A stretch of 64,000 bases of DNA from Methanobrevibacter arboriphilus JCM 13429 = DSM 1125 (GTDB lineage: Archaea; Methanobacteriota; Methanobacteria; Methanobacteriales; Methanobacteriaceae). The position numbers were made by a program, and so were the translations under genes. Each line of letters starts with the position of its first letter. The stretch's first letter is position 1. The DNA lies in the NCBI RefSeq assembly GCF_002072215.1, contig NZ_JXMW01000006.1, positions 62,001 through 126,000 on the forward strand, given 5' to 3'. Below, one piece after another: positions 9,380-19,676 of the stretch. The notes under the pieces are model-generated. The model was not told the DNA's origin, did no database searches, and saw nothing but the letters and a program-made list of their open reading frames with translations.

Positions 9380-9520
9380 TTTTACAGGACAAAAATATAT
9401 GAACAAAACATTTAAGTCCTAAAAGCCCTTAATTAAAAAATTAAAACCTCCACGAAATAGCAGCTTTATCCTCGTATTATAAAACATTACTAAAAGGGAA
9501 TTTAATTAAGGGCTTTTTCT
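9380..9520 (+). ncRNA. Candidate metal-regulated small RNA
   Basis: A perfect 16-bp inverted repeat (AAAAGCCCTTAATTAA at 9421-9436, complement at 9502-9517) encloses 65 bases and ends in a T-rich run, as in an RNA stem followed by termination. An upstream small stem (AGGAC, 9386-9390; GTCCT, 9416-9420) precedes it. The enclosed part contains ACCTCC (9446-9451), which could pair with GGAGGT-type ribosome sites. The only upstream ORF is a seven-codon one (MNKTFKS). With box A and its TATA box upstream, the simplest reading is an iron- or manganese-responsive small RNA. A decayed inverted-repeat element is the main alternative. Confidence 0.42.
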
Positions 9521-9726
9521 TCTGCCACATAAAAAAGATTATACAACTAATATATAATAAAATAATAAAACAATTATATAATTATATAGAAAATCATGAA
9601 AAATAATAATATTGATAAATATAATAAGATTGAAAAATATAATAAGATATATAATTAGAATAAATCAAATAATTATTAATCTAAGTAATAATTGTTAACT
9701 AATAATTAGACTAAATAAAAGCATAA

Positions 9727-10815
9727 TCAAGAATAATTTTTATTTAATTCACTCTTAACTTCATCATATCTCTCAAGGAGTGAATCAAAAAGTTCATTAA
9801 TTAATTCATTACTGTTTTTATCTAAATAATTAAGACCAATTTCAGTAATCCCTTTTTTTGTAGAAGTTTTATCGATTATATCATAAGTACGCAAGTTATC
9901 AGTATCAACCTGAATAAAAGTACTTAAAAAAGTTTTAACTATCATATACTTAGCTTCATCAACATTAATCTTGTTTTCAGATTTTAAATTAGCTATACTA
10001 GCTAAATTATCAATTATCAATGAAATAAAAGCTGGAGCACAGCTTGTTAAAATAGTAGCTATTTCAATAGCCCTATCATTATCTTCATCATTACTTAGTT
10101 CAAAATCATCAATTATTTGTATATAAGTAAATTCATTGAATATTTCTTCGATTAAACATTTATCAGTGTTTGAAGTGTTATTAGTATGTAAAATTAGAGA
10201 AATCCCCAATTTATTGTTAAATAAATTTTTAAAACAATTAAAAGTATCATTACTACTATTATCACTACTATTATCAATATTATTATCAATATTATGGATA
10301 TTATTTACATTTTCATTATTAATATCACTATTATTATTAATATTATTAATATTATGGATATTATTAATATTATCAATATTTTCACCAATACTGATATTAT
10401 TTACATTATTATTAATATTAATAGCCTCATTATGATAATTATTAAAAGTAGAAACAATAGAAGGAATAACTTGGCTAACAGAACCCTTATAGAAACTATT
10501 TATATTTTCAAAACTTAATCCTGCACATACATGAACAATATGAGAATCATCAGTAAGAAAAGGAGAAATCTGAAATATCAAATCTTTAAATTCAGGAGTC
10601 TCAATAAAAATAAAGATTTTATCACAATTTTTAGCTAAATATGTATTATCATCAGTAATAGTAATATCAGGATAATCTTTTTTAAGTTTATTAAGCTTTG
10701 ATAAAGTTCTATTTGAAATAATCATTTCATTAGGATAGAATATCTTCAAATTAAGAATATTTTCAACTATCATTTTCCCCATATTTCCATATCCAATAAA
10801 GCCATACTTTTTCAT
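9727..10815 (-). CDS. Pyrroline-5-carboxylate reductase-family protein (ProC-like) with Asn-rich insert
   Basis: 362 residues. The N-terminus is a Rossmann domain with GYGNMG at 8-13 and MIISNRT near 31-37, as in ProC and ComER-type proteins; the C-terminus contains an all-helical ProC dimerisation segment (AIEIATILTSCAPAFISLIIDNLA, about 251-274). Between them, about residues 131-191, is a low-complexity block of Asn, Ile, Asp and His that the family lacks; it corresponds to an expanded AATATT-type repeat in the DNA. Typical ProC is ~270 residues, and removal of the insert restores roughly that length plus ~30. The natural role could be proline synthesis or another dinucleotide-dependent reduction. 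It lies just downstream of the hydrolase gene at 10932-11882 in the same direction. Confidence 0.72.
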   Translation of the reverse strand: MKKYGFIGYGNMGKMIVENILNLKIFYPNEMIISNRTLSKLNKLKKDYPDITITDDNTYLAKNCDKIFIFIETPEFKDLIFQISPFLTDDSHIVHVCAGLSFENINSFYKGSVSQVIPSIVSTFNNYHNEAININNNVNNISIGENIDNINNIHNINNINNNSDINNENVNNIHNIDNNIDNSSDNSSNDTFNCFKNLFNNKLGISLILHTNNTSNTDKCLIEEIFNEFTYIQIIDDFELSNDEDNDRAIEIATILTSCAPAFISLIIDNLASIANLKSENKINVDEAKYMIVKTFLSTFIQVDTDNLRTYDIIDKTSTKKGITEIGLNYLDKNSNELINELFDSLLERYDEVKSELNKNYS

Positions 10816-10834
10816 AAAAACCTACACCTTAAAA

Positions 10835-10940
10835 GATCTACCCTAAATTATATATCCTAATAATATATCTCCAATTAGATCTATCCTAAATTATATATCC
10901 TAATAATATATCTCCAATTAGATATCTTAAATTATATATC
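10835..10940. repeat. Tandem 43-bp repeat (2.5 copies)
   Basis: Two copies of a 43-base unit, at 10835-10877 and 10878-10920, differ at a single position. A partial third copy (GATATCTTAAATTATATATCT) starts at 10921 and runs into the end of the upstream hydrolase gene. The repeat fills almost the whole space between the two minus-strand genes. Confidence 0.8.
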
Positions 10941-11882
10941 TTCAATTAAATAATCCTTATTATTTAAATTATATGATTTATTACAAATAAAGTCTTTAAC
11001 AACTTCATTAAACCATCCATAATCAATAATATTCCAAAGATGAAGAGATCTATAAACTCCAAAAACATGAGCTTTATTAAAAATATCCTTTATTAAACTT
11101 GCAGATTTTTTAACTTTAGGATACTCTTTTGTTCCAAACAAAACTAAAAGATTTTCACCATTATTATCTCTTTTATTCTTAGCATTATCATTTTTAATAT
11201 TGTTATTAATATTGTTATTTTTATTAGTTTTATGCTTGTTTTTTCTATTGTCTTTATTTTTAGTTTTATTATTTTCGATTTTAGGTATTTTAAATTTTAA
11301 GGACTCTTTAGTAATTGAATTAAAACTCTCAATTGAAATTTTTTCATTTGATTCTTTTATAAATTCATAATACTTTTTTTCTAATCCATATTCAGCTAAT
11401 AGTGCTTTAATAAGAAATTTATCGGGTTTTTTATCTAAAATGTCCATTCTAAATATATTCATCATAGAAACTATATTATTGAAATCATCTTCTTCAGGAT
11501 CTTCATATAAGTTAACTCCAGATACAATAACATTATCAATTAAACCAGGATATTTAGATAATAAATATAATGCAATCTGACCACCTAAAGAAACTCCTAC
11601 TAAATTTACTTTCTTTATTTTATTATTATTTCTAGAATCATGTGTTTTTTCTTGAATCAATTCTTTTATAATTTCTGAAGAGGTTTCTATTGAAAATTCA
11701 TTTCCTAAATAGCTATTTCCATGATTTGGAAGATCTAAATATATACAGTGAAAATCTTTAAAATAATCTCTTTGATTTATCCAAATCCAATTACTTAATA
11801 AATTAGGGTGTATAAAAACAATTATCTCGTTATTTGAAATTCCTTCTTCTTCAAAATAAAGAATATTTTTCGAATCATTCAT
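10932..11882 (-). CDS. Alpha/beta-hydrolase with Asn/Lys-rich insert
   Basis: 316 residues. The fold is shown by IVFIHPNLLSNWIW (oxyanion region, ~21-34), YLDLPNHGNS (~48-57), the nucleophile elbow GVSLGG with S98, and a late histidine H281 (SLHLW). The catalytic acid is probably in the segment around D126-E129 or after strand 6. Residues ~203-241 are a low-complexity stretch of Asn and Lys between the cap and the last strands (LLVLFGT, 245-251). It resembles the insert in the adjacent ProC-like protein. The substrate is unknown. The ribosome site AGGTG precedes the ATG. Confidence 0.82.
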   Translation of the reverse strand: MNDSKNILYFEEEGISNNEIIVFIHPNLLSNWIWINQRDYFKDFHCIYLDLPNHGNSYLGNEFSIETSSEIIKELIQEKTHDSRNNNKIKKVNLVGVSLGGQIALYLLSKYPGLIDNVIVSGVNLYEDPEEDDFNNIVSMMNIFRMDILDKKPDKFLIKALLAEYGLEKKYYEFIKESNEKISIESFNSITKESLKFKIPKIENNKTKNKDNRKNKHKTNKNNNINNNIKNDNAKNKRDNNGENLLVLFGTKEYPKVKKSASLIKDIFNKAHVFGVYRSLHLWNIIDYGWFNEVVKDFICNKSYNLNNKDYLIEDI

Positions 11883-12512
11883 TAAAACACCTATATATCT
11901 AATAATTTGTATATTTTAATAATCTATATATTCTAATATATAAAATATAATAAAAATAATAAGAATAATAAGAATAATAAAATAATAAAATAATAGAAAT
12001 AATAGAAATAATAAGAATAATAGAATAAATAATAGTAAAATAGATAGTAATAAGATAAAAAGTAATAAAATAAGTATTATTTATAACATAAAACATCAAA
12101 ATAAAAGCATCAAAATTATTTAAAAAAAATATTTTAGAAATTCTTATTAAAGTTATTATATTAAAGTTATATTAAAGTTATTATAAATACTATTAAATTT
12201 AATTATAAAAGCTTATTAAATATTAAAACTTGTTAAATTATGAAAACTTATAAAATTAGTATAAAAAATTATTAAAATCAATGATTTTAATAAATTATTA
12301 GATTAAAATTATTATGAAATATATTATAAAATTATAAACAGTATTAAATAACATAAAAATTAAAATCTATGTTCTAAAAGCAGTTTTATGATAATAATCA
12401 CTTATTTAAATAATTGAATTAAAATTAAAAATCAATAAAATGTTAAAACAACATATCAATTAAATGAATCCAATTAAAGAAAACCAATTAAAATCTAATT
12501 TAAAATATTTTT
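11883..12512. repeat. Simple-repeat spacer
   Basis: 630 bases. From about 11940 to 12080 the plus strand is an AATAATAGAAATAATAAGAA microsatellite, which makes a false open frame on the other strand. The rest is AT-rich with TTAAAGTTATTA repeats (12145-12185). No gene is supported. Confidence 0.6.
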
Positions 12513-12827
12513 CTATTTTGATTCAACAGGCACAGGTGCATTTTCAACTTTTAATTCTTTCTTAGAGCGTTTAACAAGTTCTGATAAAGCATTAGAAACA
12601 TTAGTAGGGACAGAATCATTATCTTCTTTTAAGATAATTTCAGAAATCGTATTTGAAAGCACAAAAATTGCATGTTTATGTTCTGCCTTAGTCCTATGAA
12701 TATGATGAGGGCTTATATTAAGAGCAATATACTCACTACATGAATTAGGTATCTCACTTTCTGTTTCTAAAAATTTTAAAACATATACTAAAAATTGATG
12801 CATCTGAATCATTTCATCTTTATACAT
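12513..12827 (-). CDS. UPF0058 family protein
   Basis: 104 residues starting MYKDEMIQMHQFLVYVLKFLE, the characteristic opening of the UPF0058 family, which occurs widely in euryarchaeal methanogens. The middle carries a histidine-rich segment (ISPHHIHRTKAEHKHA, ~38-53) that could bind metal. The C-terminus after ~80 is charged and probably helical. Its function is unknown. Start ATG follows GAGGT. The gene is monocistronic. Confidence 0.85.
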   Translation of the reverse strand: MYKDEMIQMHQFLVYVLKFLETESEIPNSCSEYIALNISPHHIHRTKAEHKHAIFVLSNTISEIILKEDNDSVPTNVSNALSELVKRSKKELKVENAPVPVESK

Positions 12828-13590
12828 AAATAACCTCTTATCACTTCATCATTAAATAGCTACTCTCTTACTATTATAACTTAATGAAATCAATTTCAAG
12901 CACTGAGATTTGATAATAATAGCGTATATTATATAAATAATACTCTATACCCAAAATATTAATCAGGTATAATCATATTAATTTAATGTATAATCATTAA
13001 GTACTATTTTATATTTATATAAATAACAGTTAATATCCATATAATAATAACATTGTACAAAAGTATTATATAAATTTATAGATTATCTTAAAATTTTTAA
13101 ATAAATGCAAAATATATTAGTCAAAATCATGCATTATTTGAAATATATCAATAATACTTATTAATATTTAGTTAATAATATTACTATACAATATTATGTG
13201 ATATACTATACAAAACTATATAATTTTATATATTCTCAAAAAAACTATATGTATTCCTATCTCAATACAATATTTGTATACCTATAATAATCATTATTTA
13301 TAATTTAATGATATTTAAAATTGTTGTTAAATCATTTTATATAATATTCATTATAATTTATATAATTTATTAGTAGAATTTATTTTAAATAATTTTATAG
13401 TTATAAGAAATATTATCTTTAAATTGCTTATAAATGTTTTTATGAATAATATACAATAACATAATATTTATATCATTTCAAAGAAATATTTTATAAAAGA
13501 ATATTTTATAAATTATTTAATTCATTCTAAAAATAGAGTTAAATTTATTAGAACTAATTAAATTTATTTTCAGAATTATAGTTGATTCAT
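12828..13590. other. Long intergenic region upstream of hisD
   Basis: About 760 bases between divergent genes. Several short AT palindromes and TATA-like tracts are present, but I see no ORF and no convincing RNA structure. The hisD ribosome site (GTTGAT, 13581-13586) lies at its right end. Confidence 0.45.
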
Positions 13591-14886
13591 ATGGAAATTT
13601 CATATTACGATAAAGAAAATTTAAGTAAATTAACAGAAAAATCTCAAGAAGATATTGAAGACATATTACCAACTGTCTCTGAAATCTTAAAAAATGTTAA
13701 AAATTCAAAAGACTTAAGCTTAATAGAATATACAAAAAAATTTGATAACGTTGAAATAGAATCATTTAAAGTTTCTAATGATGAAATAAAAGAGAGTTAT
13801 CTAAAATTAAAAGAATCAAACCCAGATTTACTTAATTCTCTTGAAGAAGCAAGTGAAAACATAGAAAAGTTTCATAAAAAACAAATTCCACAAGAATGGG
13901 AAATTGAATTAAGAAAAGGAATAAATGCAGGACAAATAATCAGACCAATAAATAAAGTTGGTTGTTATATTCCAGGAGGAAGAGCTGCATACCCTTCAAC
14001 AATTTTAATGACTGTTATCCCTGCAAAAATAGCTGGAGTTGAGCGTATAATATGTTGCAGTCCTCCACAAGAAAATGGTAAAATAATGGATGCAATTTTA
14101 GTTGCAGCAGATATTGCTGGAGCAGATGAAATATACAAGGTAGGTGGAGCTCAAGCTATTGCTGCTATGGCTTATGGAACAGAATCAATACCACAAGTTG
14201 AAAAAATTGTTGGACCAGGAAATATATTTGTTACTGCAGCAAAAAAACTTGTTTATGGAAACGTTGATATTGAATTTCCAGCAGGACCTTCAGAAGTTTT
14301 AATAATAGCAGATAAGACAGCTGATCCAGAATATATAGCTTATGATATACTTTCACAAGCCGAGCATGATCCAAATGCATCATGTTATCTTGTTACAGAT
14401 AATTTAGATTTAGCAAAAAAAACTAAAAAAGAAATAGAGTTAAAAACTAAAGAAGCTAAAAGAAAGGAAGTTATTGAAGAATCTTTAAAGAAATTTGGAA
14501 AAATTATAGTGACAAAATCTATTGAAGAAGCTATTGATATATCTAATGAATATGCCCCAGAACATTTGATAATAATGACTAAAGATAATGAAACAGATGA
14601 AAAAATACTGAAAAAGATAAAAAATGCTGGTTCAATATTTTTAGGCAAATATTCTCCAGTAGCTGCTGGAGATTACGGTTCTGGAACAAATCATGTTCTC
14701 CCAACAGATAGGGGCGCTAGGATGTATTCAGGACTTTCAACAGAATCATTTTTAAAGAAACCTACAGTTCAGACAATTACCAAAGAAGGTTTAAAATCTC
14801 TTGAAAATATTGTTGTTCCAATAGCAGAATATGAAGGATTTTATGCTCATGCAGATTCAATTAAAGTTAGATTAGATAAAAAATAG
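13591..14886 (+). CDS. hisD: Histidinol dehydrogenase
   Basis: Catalyses the last two steps of histidine synthesis, L-histidinol to L-histidine with 2 NAD+, in the cytoplasm. Family motifs run in order: [57 protein letters not shown]-type zinc region ([11 protein letters not shown]), the catalytic pair in YAPEHL, and [20 protein letters not shown]. Length from ATG 13591 is 431 residues, as expected. A longer reading from TTG 13582 is possible, but GTTGAT at 13581 suits the ATG better as its ribosome site. No other his gene is nearby. Confidence 0.95.
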   Translation: MEISYYDKENLSKLTEKSQEDIEDILPTVSEILKNVKNSKDLSLIEYTKKFDNVEIESFKVSNDEIKESYLKLKESNPDLLNSLEEASENIEKFHKKQIPQEWEIELRKGINAGQIIRPINKVGCYIPGGRAAYPSTILMTVIPAKIAGVERIICCSPPQENGKIMDAILVAADIAGADEIYKVGGAQAIAAMAYGTESIPQVEKIVGPGNIFVTAAKKLVYGNVDIEFPAGPSEVLIIADKTADPEYIAYDILSQAEHDPNASCYLVTDNLDLAKKTKKEIELKTKEAKRKEVIEESLKKFGKIIVTKSIEEAIDISNEYAPEHLIIMTKDNETDEKILKKIKNAGSIFLGKYSPVAAGDYGSGTNHVLPTDRGARMYSGLSTESFLKKPTVQTITKEGLKSLENIVVPIAEYEGFYAHADSIKVRLDKK

Positions 14887-15733
14887 AGGCAATAGAAATA
14901 ATAAAAATAGTAAAAATAATAAAAATATAAATAATAGTAATAATATTAATAATAGAAATAATAGAGATTATAATAATACTAAAAATAGTACTAATAATAA
15001 TACTTATAATAATAATTACTAATAATACTAATAATACCAATAATAATACTTATAATATTAAAATTAGTACTAATATTAATACTTATAATACTAACATAGT
15101 ACTAATATTAATATTAAAGTAGTTTTTAATAAAATAAATAATAGAATTAAAATATTTAAATAATAAAATAAACAATAGTAGAATATCCAATAATAGAATA
15201 AGAATTATTAAAATAATTATTATTAAAATAAAAAGTAATAGAATAATTATTAATAAAATAAATCATAATAATCATATAATATTGAAATAACTAGTAAAAA
15301 ATAACTAATTCAAAGTAATTATTTAAAAAAAACATTTAAATATTAATTTGATTAATATTATCTCATTATGGTCTATATAATTTTAGATTTCATGAAATTT
15401 AATATTAATAATAATATTATATAATATTAATAGGAATAGTATAGGAATATTAATATAAATATTAATATAAATAACAATAGAAATAATGAAAATATAAAAT
15501 ATTATTACTGATATTACTAATATTACTAATATTAATGATAATATTACTGATAATATTACTGATAATATTAATAATATCAATAATGATATTAATAAATTTA
15601 TTGATATTACTAACAGTTTTAATTTAATAATTATTAATTTTAATAATATTAATTTGCTTGTATTTATAATAAATAATTGAATTTAATAACAGATTAAAGT
15701 ATAAAAGACTTATAAGATTACAAAGGTGAAAAA
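14887..15733. repeat. Simple-repeat spacer before aspS
   Basis: 847 bases almost wholly made of AATAATA- and AATATTAAT-type microsatellites. Around 15500-15600 a GATAATATTACT ladder repeats several times. Minus-strand open frames here are products of the repeat. The aspS ribosome site AAAGGTG is at its right end. Confidence 0.6.
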
Positions 15734-17053
15734 TTGACAAGATTATCAGATATATGGAGAAGAAGCCATTATACAAATGAAATAGACGAAAATATTACTG
15801 GTGAAGATGTTACTGTTATGGGATGGGTACATGAAATCAGAGACCTTGGAGGCATAATATTTGTACTTATTAGAGATAGAAGTGGAATGATACAATTAAC
15901 TGCTCCAAGCAAAGAAATAGAAGGAGAATTATTAGATAAAATAAGAAAATTAAGAAAAGAATCTGTTATTGGACTTAAAGGAAAAGTTCAAGAAAGTGGA
16001 AAAGCTCCTAATGGTGTTGAAATCATCCCTTCTGAAATAAAAGTATTTTGTTTAGCTAATCAACCATTACCAATGGACCCAACTGAAAAAGTTAAGGCAG
16101 AAATTGATACTAGACTTGATTCTAGATTCATAGATCTTAGAAAACCAGTAGTAAGTTCTATATTTAAAATAAAAAGTAAAATGTTACATACTGTTAGAAA
16201 TTTCTTTGAAGAAGGAGGATTTTTAGAAATAAACACTCCTAAACTTGTAGCTTCAGCTACCGAAGGAGGAACAGAACTATTCCCAATTACATACTTTGAA
16301 AAAGAAGCATTTCTTGGTCAAAGTCCTCAATTATATAAACAAATGATGATGTCAGCTGGATTTGATAAAGTTTATGAAATAGCTCAAATATTTAGAGCAG
16401 AAGAACATGATACTCTTCGTCATTTAAATGAAGCTATTTCAATCGATATGGAAGCATCATTCATGGATGATGTTGATGTTATGAAGATATTAAATGATCT
16501 TGTTCAAAAAGTTATAATAGATGTTAAACAAAACTGTAAAGAAGAGTTAAAAACCCTTGAAATGGACTTGGATATACCAGAAGGCCATTTTGAAGTTTTA
16601 AAATATGATGATGCAGTTGATATGATAAACTCAAAGGATGTGCCTATGGAATGGGGTGAAGATTTATCAAGAGCAGCTGAAAAAGCACTTGGAGAAATAA
16701 TGGATGGTTACTACTTCTTAACAGAATGGCCAACTGAAATAAAACCATTCTATGTAATGCCAAATGAAAAAAATCCTGTAAAAAGCCATGCATTTGATTT
16801 AATGTATAAAGATCTTGAAATATCCTCTGGAGCTATGAGGGTTCATCAACACGACCTTTTAAGAGAAAAAATAGCTGAAAAAGGTTTAAATCCTGATGCA
16901 TTTAATGGATATTTAAGAGCATTTGAATATGGAATGCCTCCTCACTCAGGATGGGGTCTTGGAGCTGATAGATTTAACATGACTCTAACTGGATTAGATA
17001 ATATTAGAGAAACTGTCCTGTTCCCAAGAGATAGACGTAGATTAACTCCTTAA
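15734..17053 (+). CDS. aspS: Aspartyl-tRNA synthetase (archaeal type, probably non-discriminating)
   Basis: Charges tRNA-Asp, and probably tRNA-Asn, with aspartate. 439 residues, start TTG behind AAAGGTG. An OB-fold anticodon domain occupies ~1-110 ([21 protein letters not shown]) and a class II catalytic domain the rest: motif 2 ([21 protein letters not shown]) and motif 3 ([13 protein letters not shown]). In the anticodon domain the motif reads GWVHE. A histidine here, where discriminating archaeal enzymes carry tryptophan, is a mark of the non-discriminating type known from Methanothermobacter; such organisms make Asn-tRNA through the GatCAB amidotransferase. The protein lacks the bacterial GAD insertion. 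Confidence 0.95.
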   Translation: MTRLSDIWRRSHYTNEIDENITGEDVTVMGWVHEIRDLGGIIFVLIRDRSGMIQLTAPSKEIEGELLDKIRKLRKESVIGLKGKVQESGKAPNGVEIIPSEIKVFCLANQPLPMDPTEKVKAEIDTRLDSRFIDLRKPVVSSIFKIKSKMLHTVRNFFEEGGFLEINTPKLVASATEGGTELFPITYFEKEAFLGQSPQLYKQMMMSAGFDKVYEIAQIFRAEEHDTLRHLNEAISIDMEASFMDDVDVMKILNDLVQKVIIDVKQNCKEELKTLEMDLDIPEGHFEVLKYDDAVDMINSKDVPMEWGEDLSRAAEKALGEIMDGYYFLTEWPTEIKPFYVMPNEKNPVKSHAFDLMYKDLEISSGAMRVHQHDLLREKIAEKGLNPDAFNGYLRAFEYGMPPHSGWGLGADRFNMTLTGLDNIRETVLFPRDRRRLTP

Positions 17054-17425
17054 TCTCTGTTTTTCAATCATTATATTTATTAATCATATATTTTTAGCTT
17101 TTTATTTTTATAATAAGTATTTTAATAATTCTTATTTTATTATAGCTATTTAATTATTGTTTATTTTATTATTTTATTTATATCTGAACTTTGAAAGTTT
17201 ATTTAAGTAATAATAGGGAAGTATTAAGTAAAATAGATAGTAAAATTATTTATTTATTATTCCTCTTTTATATACTTGTTTTCATTGTTTTTTTCTAAAA
17301 ATTGTATAAAAAGTTATATACCGATTTAAATTAATATAAACTAGAGATTGAAAGAATTAAACAACTAATTATCATTTTATAATCTTAATAAGATTTATTA
17401 GAGAAACTTAGCTTTGAGGTTACAT
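17054..17425. other. Intergenic region upstream of the queuine-salvage pair
   Basis: About 370 bases. A TATA-like stretch (TTATATACC, about 17312-17320, and TAATATAAAC, about 17332) is the likely promoter of the yhhQ-tgt operon. No preQ1-riboswitch-like sequence was recognised. The rest is AT-rich with no ORF. Confidence 0.4.
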
Positions 17426-18172
17426 ATGATTAAAAAAGAAAAAGTGATTTTGAAAGAAAAAATGGCATTGAAAGAAAGAATAATGTTGTATTTAGTTAGT
17501 AAGTTAAAAATTTCTCAATCACAGCTTTTTGCAATTTTAACAGCACTAACAGCTACTGTTTTAATTGTCAGTAATCTCGCTAGCACTAAAATGTTTGATT
17601 TTTTTTCAACTGGGCTAGTTTGGGACGGTGGTGCGATACTTTTTCCTATTTCTTATATTTTAGGAGATATAATTACTGAGATTTTTGGTTTTGAGCGTGC
17701 CAAAAAAGTCATCTGGACAGCATTTGCAATGAATTTAATTGCTGTTTTGGCATTGTTCATTGTTCAAATTTTGCCTCCAGGCCCTGGATGGGAAAATCAA
17801 ATAGCATACGAAGCAATTATAGGTTTTATGCCTCGTATTGTTGCAGGTAGTTTGATTGCTTTTGTTAGTGGACAAATTCTTAATTCTTATGTTTTTGTTA
17901 AAATTAAAAAAATTACTAAGGGTAAGTACTTTTGGCAGAGGGCAATTGGCTCAAGTTTAGTTGGTGATTTGGTTGATACTGTGATTTTCACTACTATTGC
18001 ATTTATTGGTACAATTTCAACCTTTCAATTTGTGGGATTATTGTTAATCGCATATATTTCTAAAATCGTTGGTGAAACATTATTATTACCTGTGACTTAT
18101 GGAGCTGTTAAATTATGTGAAAAAGTAATGGTATCAGAAAAAGTGATGGAAAATGAATCAGAATCAGTTTAA
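17426..18172 (+). CDS. yhhQ: Queuosine-precursor transporter, YhhQ/VUT family
   Basis: An integral membrane protein of about 248 residues with six or so helices. Family motifs are LIVSNLASTKMFDF (~45-58), WDGGAILFPISYILGDIITEIFGFERAKKVIW and GSLIAFVSGQILNSYVFVKIKK. In bacteria this family imports queuine or its precursors preQ0 and preQ1. The next gene, a bacterial-type Tgt, overlaps its end by 20 bases, so the two are translated together and probably act together. The start ATG 17426 follows GAGG with six-base spacing; a longer reading from TTG 17414 is unlikely. CGT arginine codons and higher GC than the neighbours suggest recent bacterial origin. Confidence 0.86.
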   Translation: MIKKEKVILKEKMALKERIMLYLVSKLKISQSQLFAILTALTATVLIVSNLASTKMFDFFSTGLVWDGGAILFPISYILGDIITEIFGFERAKKVIWTAFAMNLIAVLALFIVQILPPGPGWENQIAYEAIIGFMPRIVAGSLIAFVSGQILNSYVFVKIKKITKGKYFWQRAIGSSLVGDLVDTVIFTTIAFIGTISTFQFVGLLLIAYISKIVGETLLLPVTYGAVKLCEKVMVSEKVMENESESV

Positions 18173-19394
18173 TTTTGAAATTAATGCTAAAATTCCAGGT
18201 GCATTAGGTAGAGCAGGTGTTATTCATACTCCTCATGGTGATATCCAAACACCTGCTTTTGTTGTTGTTGGCACATATTCTAAAGTTAGGTTCTTACCAC
18301 CACATCAATTTAATAATATTGGTGCTCAAGCAATGATTAGCAATGGGTTTCACTTATCAAGAATCTCTAAAGACATTGAACAATCTGGAGGATTGTCTAA
18401 ATATTCAGAATACAACTGCCCTACCATTACTGATAGTGGTGGATTTCAAGTTATGTCATTTGGTAGTGGACTAGGTAAGGTTGTTTCGATGGACAAGCGG
18501 AATATTGCTCGTGAACAATTTAAAGCAGAAAATAAGAATCGTTTAGCAAGAGTAACAGATGAGGGAGTGTATTTCAAGACAAATGAAGCTGCAACTGAAA
18601 AGCTTTTCACTCCAGAATATTCAATGGAATTTCAACATAAAATTGGTGCTGATATTATTATGGCATTCGATGAACTGACTAACATTGGTGATAGTAGAGA
18701 ATATAATGAAAAAGCATTAAATCGTACATATGAATGGGGAGTTCGGTGTTTGCTTAAACATCAAAAATTGACCCGTGAACATGTTGAAAAACCTTATCAG
18801 GCACTTTTTGGTGTCTTGCAAGGTGCGCATTATCAAGATTTACGAGAAAAAGCTGCTCGTGACTTAGGAGCATTAAATTTTGATGGATATGGCTTGGGAG
18901 GTGCTTTTGAAAAGGAACACCTATCAAATATCTTGTTTTGGTGTAATAGGATTTTACCAGAATCAAAACCACGCCATCTCTTGGGTCTTTCTAAGCCAGA
19001 TGATATTTTTGTGGGAGTGGAAAATGGATGCGACACCTTTGATTGTGTGGCACCGACTCGTGAAGCACGACATGGTAAAGTTTATACTCTTGACGGAGAT
19101 ATTAATCTCAGAAATGCAGAATTTAGAGATGATTCTTCTCCGTTGTTTGAAGGTTGTCAGTGCCCAACATGTAAATCTTCTTATACAAGGGAGGAAATTC
19201 GTAAATTATTAAAAAATGAAGGTGGTTTAAAAACTTCAGAACAAATTATGGCAGATAAAAAACTTGCTATGGAACTTATAACCGCCCATAATGTCTATTT
19301 TATTATCAAACTCACCCATCAAATCCGTCAATCTATATTTAAGAAAAAATTTTTTGATTTTCGTGACGAGTGGTTAAAAAGATATTATGAATAG
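18153..19394 (+). CDS. tgt: Bacterial-type tRNA-guanine transglycosylase
   Basis: Exchanges guanine 34 in GUN-anticodon tRNAs for queuine or preQ1. 413 residues. Visible: TDSGGFQVMSFGSG (general acid/base Asp region), GADIIMAFDEL, GLGGAFEKEHL (base pocket), FDCVAPTREARHG with the second catalytic Asp, and a zinc site C-x-C-x2-C (CQCPTC) with a late His. There is no PUA domain, and the length is bacterial, unlike archaeal ArcTGT for archaeosine. Residues ~110-140 hold an insert (GLGKVVSMDKRNIAREQFKAENK) between the catalytic Asp loop and EGVYFKT. Start ATG sits in the yhhQ reading frame's tail behind GTGATGG. Arginine is mostly CGT here, against AGA in neighbours, a sign of transfer. Confidence 0.9.
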   Translation: MNQNQFNFEINAKIPGALGRAGVIHTPHGDIQTPAFVVVGTYSKVRFLPPHQFNNIGAQAMISNGFHLSRISKDIEQSGGLSKYSEYNCPTITDSGGFQVMSFGSGLGKVVSMDKRNIAREQFKAENKNRLARVTDEGVYFKTNEAATEKLFTPEYSMEFQHKIGADIIMAFDELTNIGDSREYNEKALNRTYEWGVRCLLKHQKLTREHVEKPYQALFGVLQGAHYQDLREKAARDLGALNFDGYGLGGAFEKEHLSNILFWCNRILPESKPRHLLGLSKPDDIFVGVENGCDTFDCVAPTREARHGKVYTLDGDINLRNAEFRDDSSPLFEGCQCPTCKSSYTREEIRKLLKNEGGLKTSEQIMADKKLAMELITAHNVYFIIKLTHQIRQSIFKKKFFDFRDEWLKRYYE

Positions 19395-19676
19395 TCAAAT
19401 TATTAGTTTTTCTAAGAGTATACATCAAAAAAAGATTTATTTCTCGAATTCCTCAGCTAATTTTAAAAACTGTGTAATATACAGATTATTAACTTCATAG
19501 CTTTTTCAAGGAATATAAAACATATAAATTGGCAGAGGATATAATTGAGGATTAAATATTATTAATATTATTAAAAATATTATTATTAATAGTAAATTAT
19601 AGTAATTATTTATTAAACAATGTAAACTTATCTTATTCATATATTATTGGAACTATGGAAATTATTAAGTGAAAAT

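Noticed and set aside
9399-9422. A seven-codon frame (MNKTFKS) as a leader peptide
   Set aside because: No ribosome site and no downstream gene to attenuate.
10136-10518. Plus-strand Leu/Ile-rich open frames
   Set aside because: They are the reverse of the AAT-repeat insert in the ProC-like gene.
15383-15580. Minus-strand 65-codon hydrophobic frame
   Set aside because: It is produced by the ATTACTGATAATATT microsatellite before aspS.
18880-19212. A 110-codon plus-strand frame inside tgt
   Set aside because: It overlaps the conserved catalytic part of tgt in another frame and has no ribosome site.
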